A stretch of 6,386 nucleotides of DNA from a bacterium (GTDB taxonomy: Bacteria > Muiribacteriota > Ozemobacteria > Ozemobacterales > Ozemobacteraceae): NCBI GenBank assembly GCA_016192885.1, contig JACPTH010000150.1:1-6386 (forward strand), read 5' to 3'. The notes below the pieces were generated by a model. The model ran no database searches, had not been told where the DNA came from, and worked only from the letters and a program-made list of their open reading frames with translations. This document shows, piece after piece, positions 5,975-6,386 of this stretch; within the stretch, counting starts at the first letter, position 1; each line of letters opens with the position of its first letter. Position numbers and translations under genes: made by a program.

Positions 5975-6386
5975 CTAAACTCCGGCCGCAAGCGCAAGTT
6001 TTATCGAGTTGAGCCTGACATTTTTTTTGTCCGCTCGGGAAAGCATTATCACTGGGAACCCAGCTCCTAGAAGAATTCCCCCGGCCGGGACTTTAGCGAA
6101 ATAGATTATTGATTTCCCAAGAATGTTTCCGGAATCGATATCAGGACAAATTAAAACATCCGCCGCCCCCGCGACTTCGTTAAGGATCCCCTTATTACGG
6201 GCGGCTTCGAGGGAAATCGCGTTATCCAGCGCAAGAGGGCCTTCAACCAAGCAATTCCCAAACTGTCCCCGTTCTCCCATTTTTGAAAGTATCGCGGCAT
6301 CCACAGTGCTTTGCATTTTAAGGTTCACAGTTTCAACTGCGGACAAAATCGCGATTTTGGGTCGTTCAAAACCCAAGCGGTGAGCA
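5975..6386 (-). CDS. Phosphate butyryl/acetyltransferase, C-terminal part (5' end outside window)
   Basis: The minus-strand frame is open from the window edge to the TAG at 5975-5977 (136 full residues), so about the first half of a roughly 300-residue enzyme is missing. The sequence matches the C-terminal domain of the phosphotransbutyrylase/phosphotransacetylase family. Its marks are RPKIAILSAVETVN near the visible start, EGPLALDNAIS, EAARNKGI, VAGAADVLICPDIDSGN, and the closing PAGGILLGAGFPVIMLSRAD. The enzyme swaps CoA and phosphate on a short acyl group, giving acyl phosphate for ATP synthesis by a kinase. The ALDNAIS and GAADVLICPD forms look more like Ptb than Pta, but substrate preference cannot be read from this part. 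The TTG (Leu) at 6376-6374 is not the start, because similarity continues upstream (AHRLGFERP). It is convergent with the HD hydrolase, with only 19 bases between stops and no hairpin there. Confidence 0.9.
   Translation of the reverse strand, partial: AHRLGFERPKIAILSAVETVNLKMQSTVDAAILSKMGERGQFGNCLVEGPLALDNAISLEAARNKGILNEVAGAADVLICPDIDSGNILGKSIIYFAKVPAGGILLGAGFPVIMLSRADKKNVRLNSIKLALAAGV

Noticed and set aside
6123..6383. Plus-strand open frame over the end of the window
   Set aside because: It is antisense to the clearly recognisable phosphotransbutyrylase and has no family resemblance.

Overview
This is a bacterial chromosomal window of moderate GC content. It holds eight protein-coding genes, two of them cut by the window ends. 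The gene set suggests a Gram-negative, probably anaerobic bacterium. It includes a PilT-type pilus ATPase, a periplasmic ChaN-like protein with a signal peptide, a phosphotransbutyrylase, a COG2316-type HD hydrolase and a DHH phosphoesterase of a type I associate with Desulfobacterota and related lineages. That placement rests on protein resemblance from memory and is tentative. No rRNA, tRNA, CRISPR array, transposase, integrase or phage gene is visible.

Layout: (1) 1-609 is the C-terminal two thirds of a PilT-like ATPase whose Walker B and His-box residues are changed. It overlaps a small, very phenylalanine-rich membrane protein (606-995) that probably starts at TTG. (2) 996-1273 is the largest non-coding stretch. 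It holds four perfect tandem NNTCAGC heptamers, a possible promoter with an A-tract upstream, and a GC-rich leader that can fold just before the next gene. (3) 1274-3519 is a likely two-gene operon: a DHH/DHHA1 phosphoesterase, then a Cys/Met-metabolism PLP enzyme 29 bases downstream. (4) 3520-3706 is intergenic with a possible promoter for an HU-family DNA-binding protein (3707-3988), which ends in a textbook intrinsic terminator (4015-4046). (5) 4075-5955 carries a secreted ChaN-domain protein with a C-terminal PDZ domain, then a small HD-domain hydrolase. (6) 5975-6386, on the minus strand and convergent, is the C-terminal part of a phosphate butyryl/acetyltransferase.

The genes look like several short, functionally unrelated transcription units: pilus motility, nucleotide or phosphate-ester hydrolysis with sulfur amino-acid metabolism, nucleoid structure, an envelope haem or iron-type protein, and acyl-phosphate metabolism. 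I found no clear new defence or mobile system. The points most worth a second look are the degenerate PilT-like ATPase with its Phe-rich membrane partner, the ChaN-PDZ fusion, the dispersed-type heptamer repeat, and the structured leader of the DHH gene.
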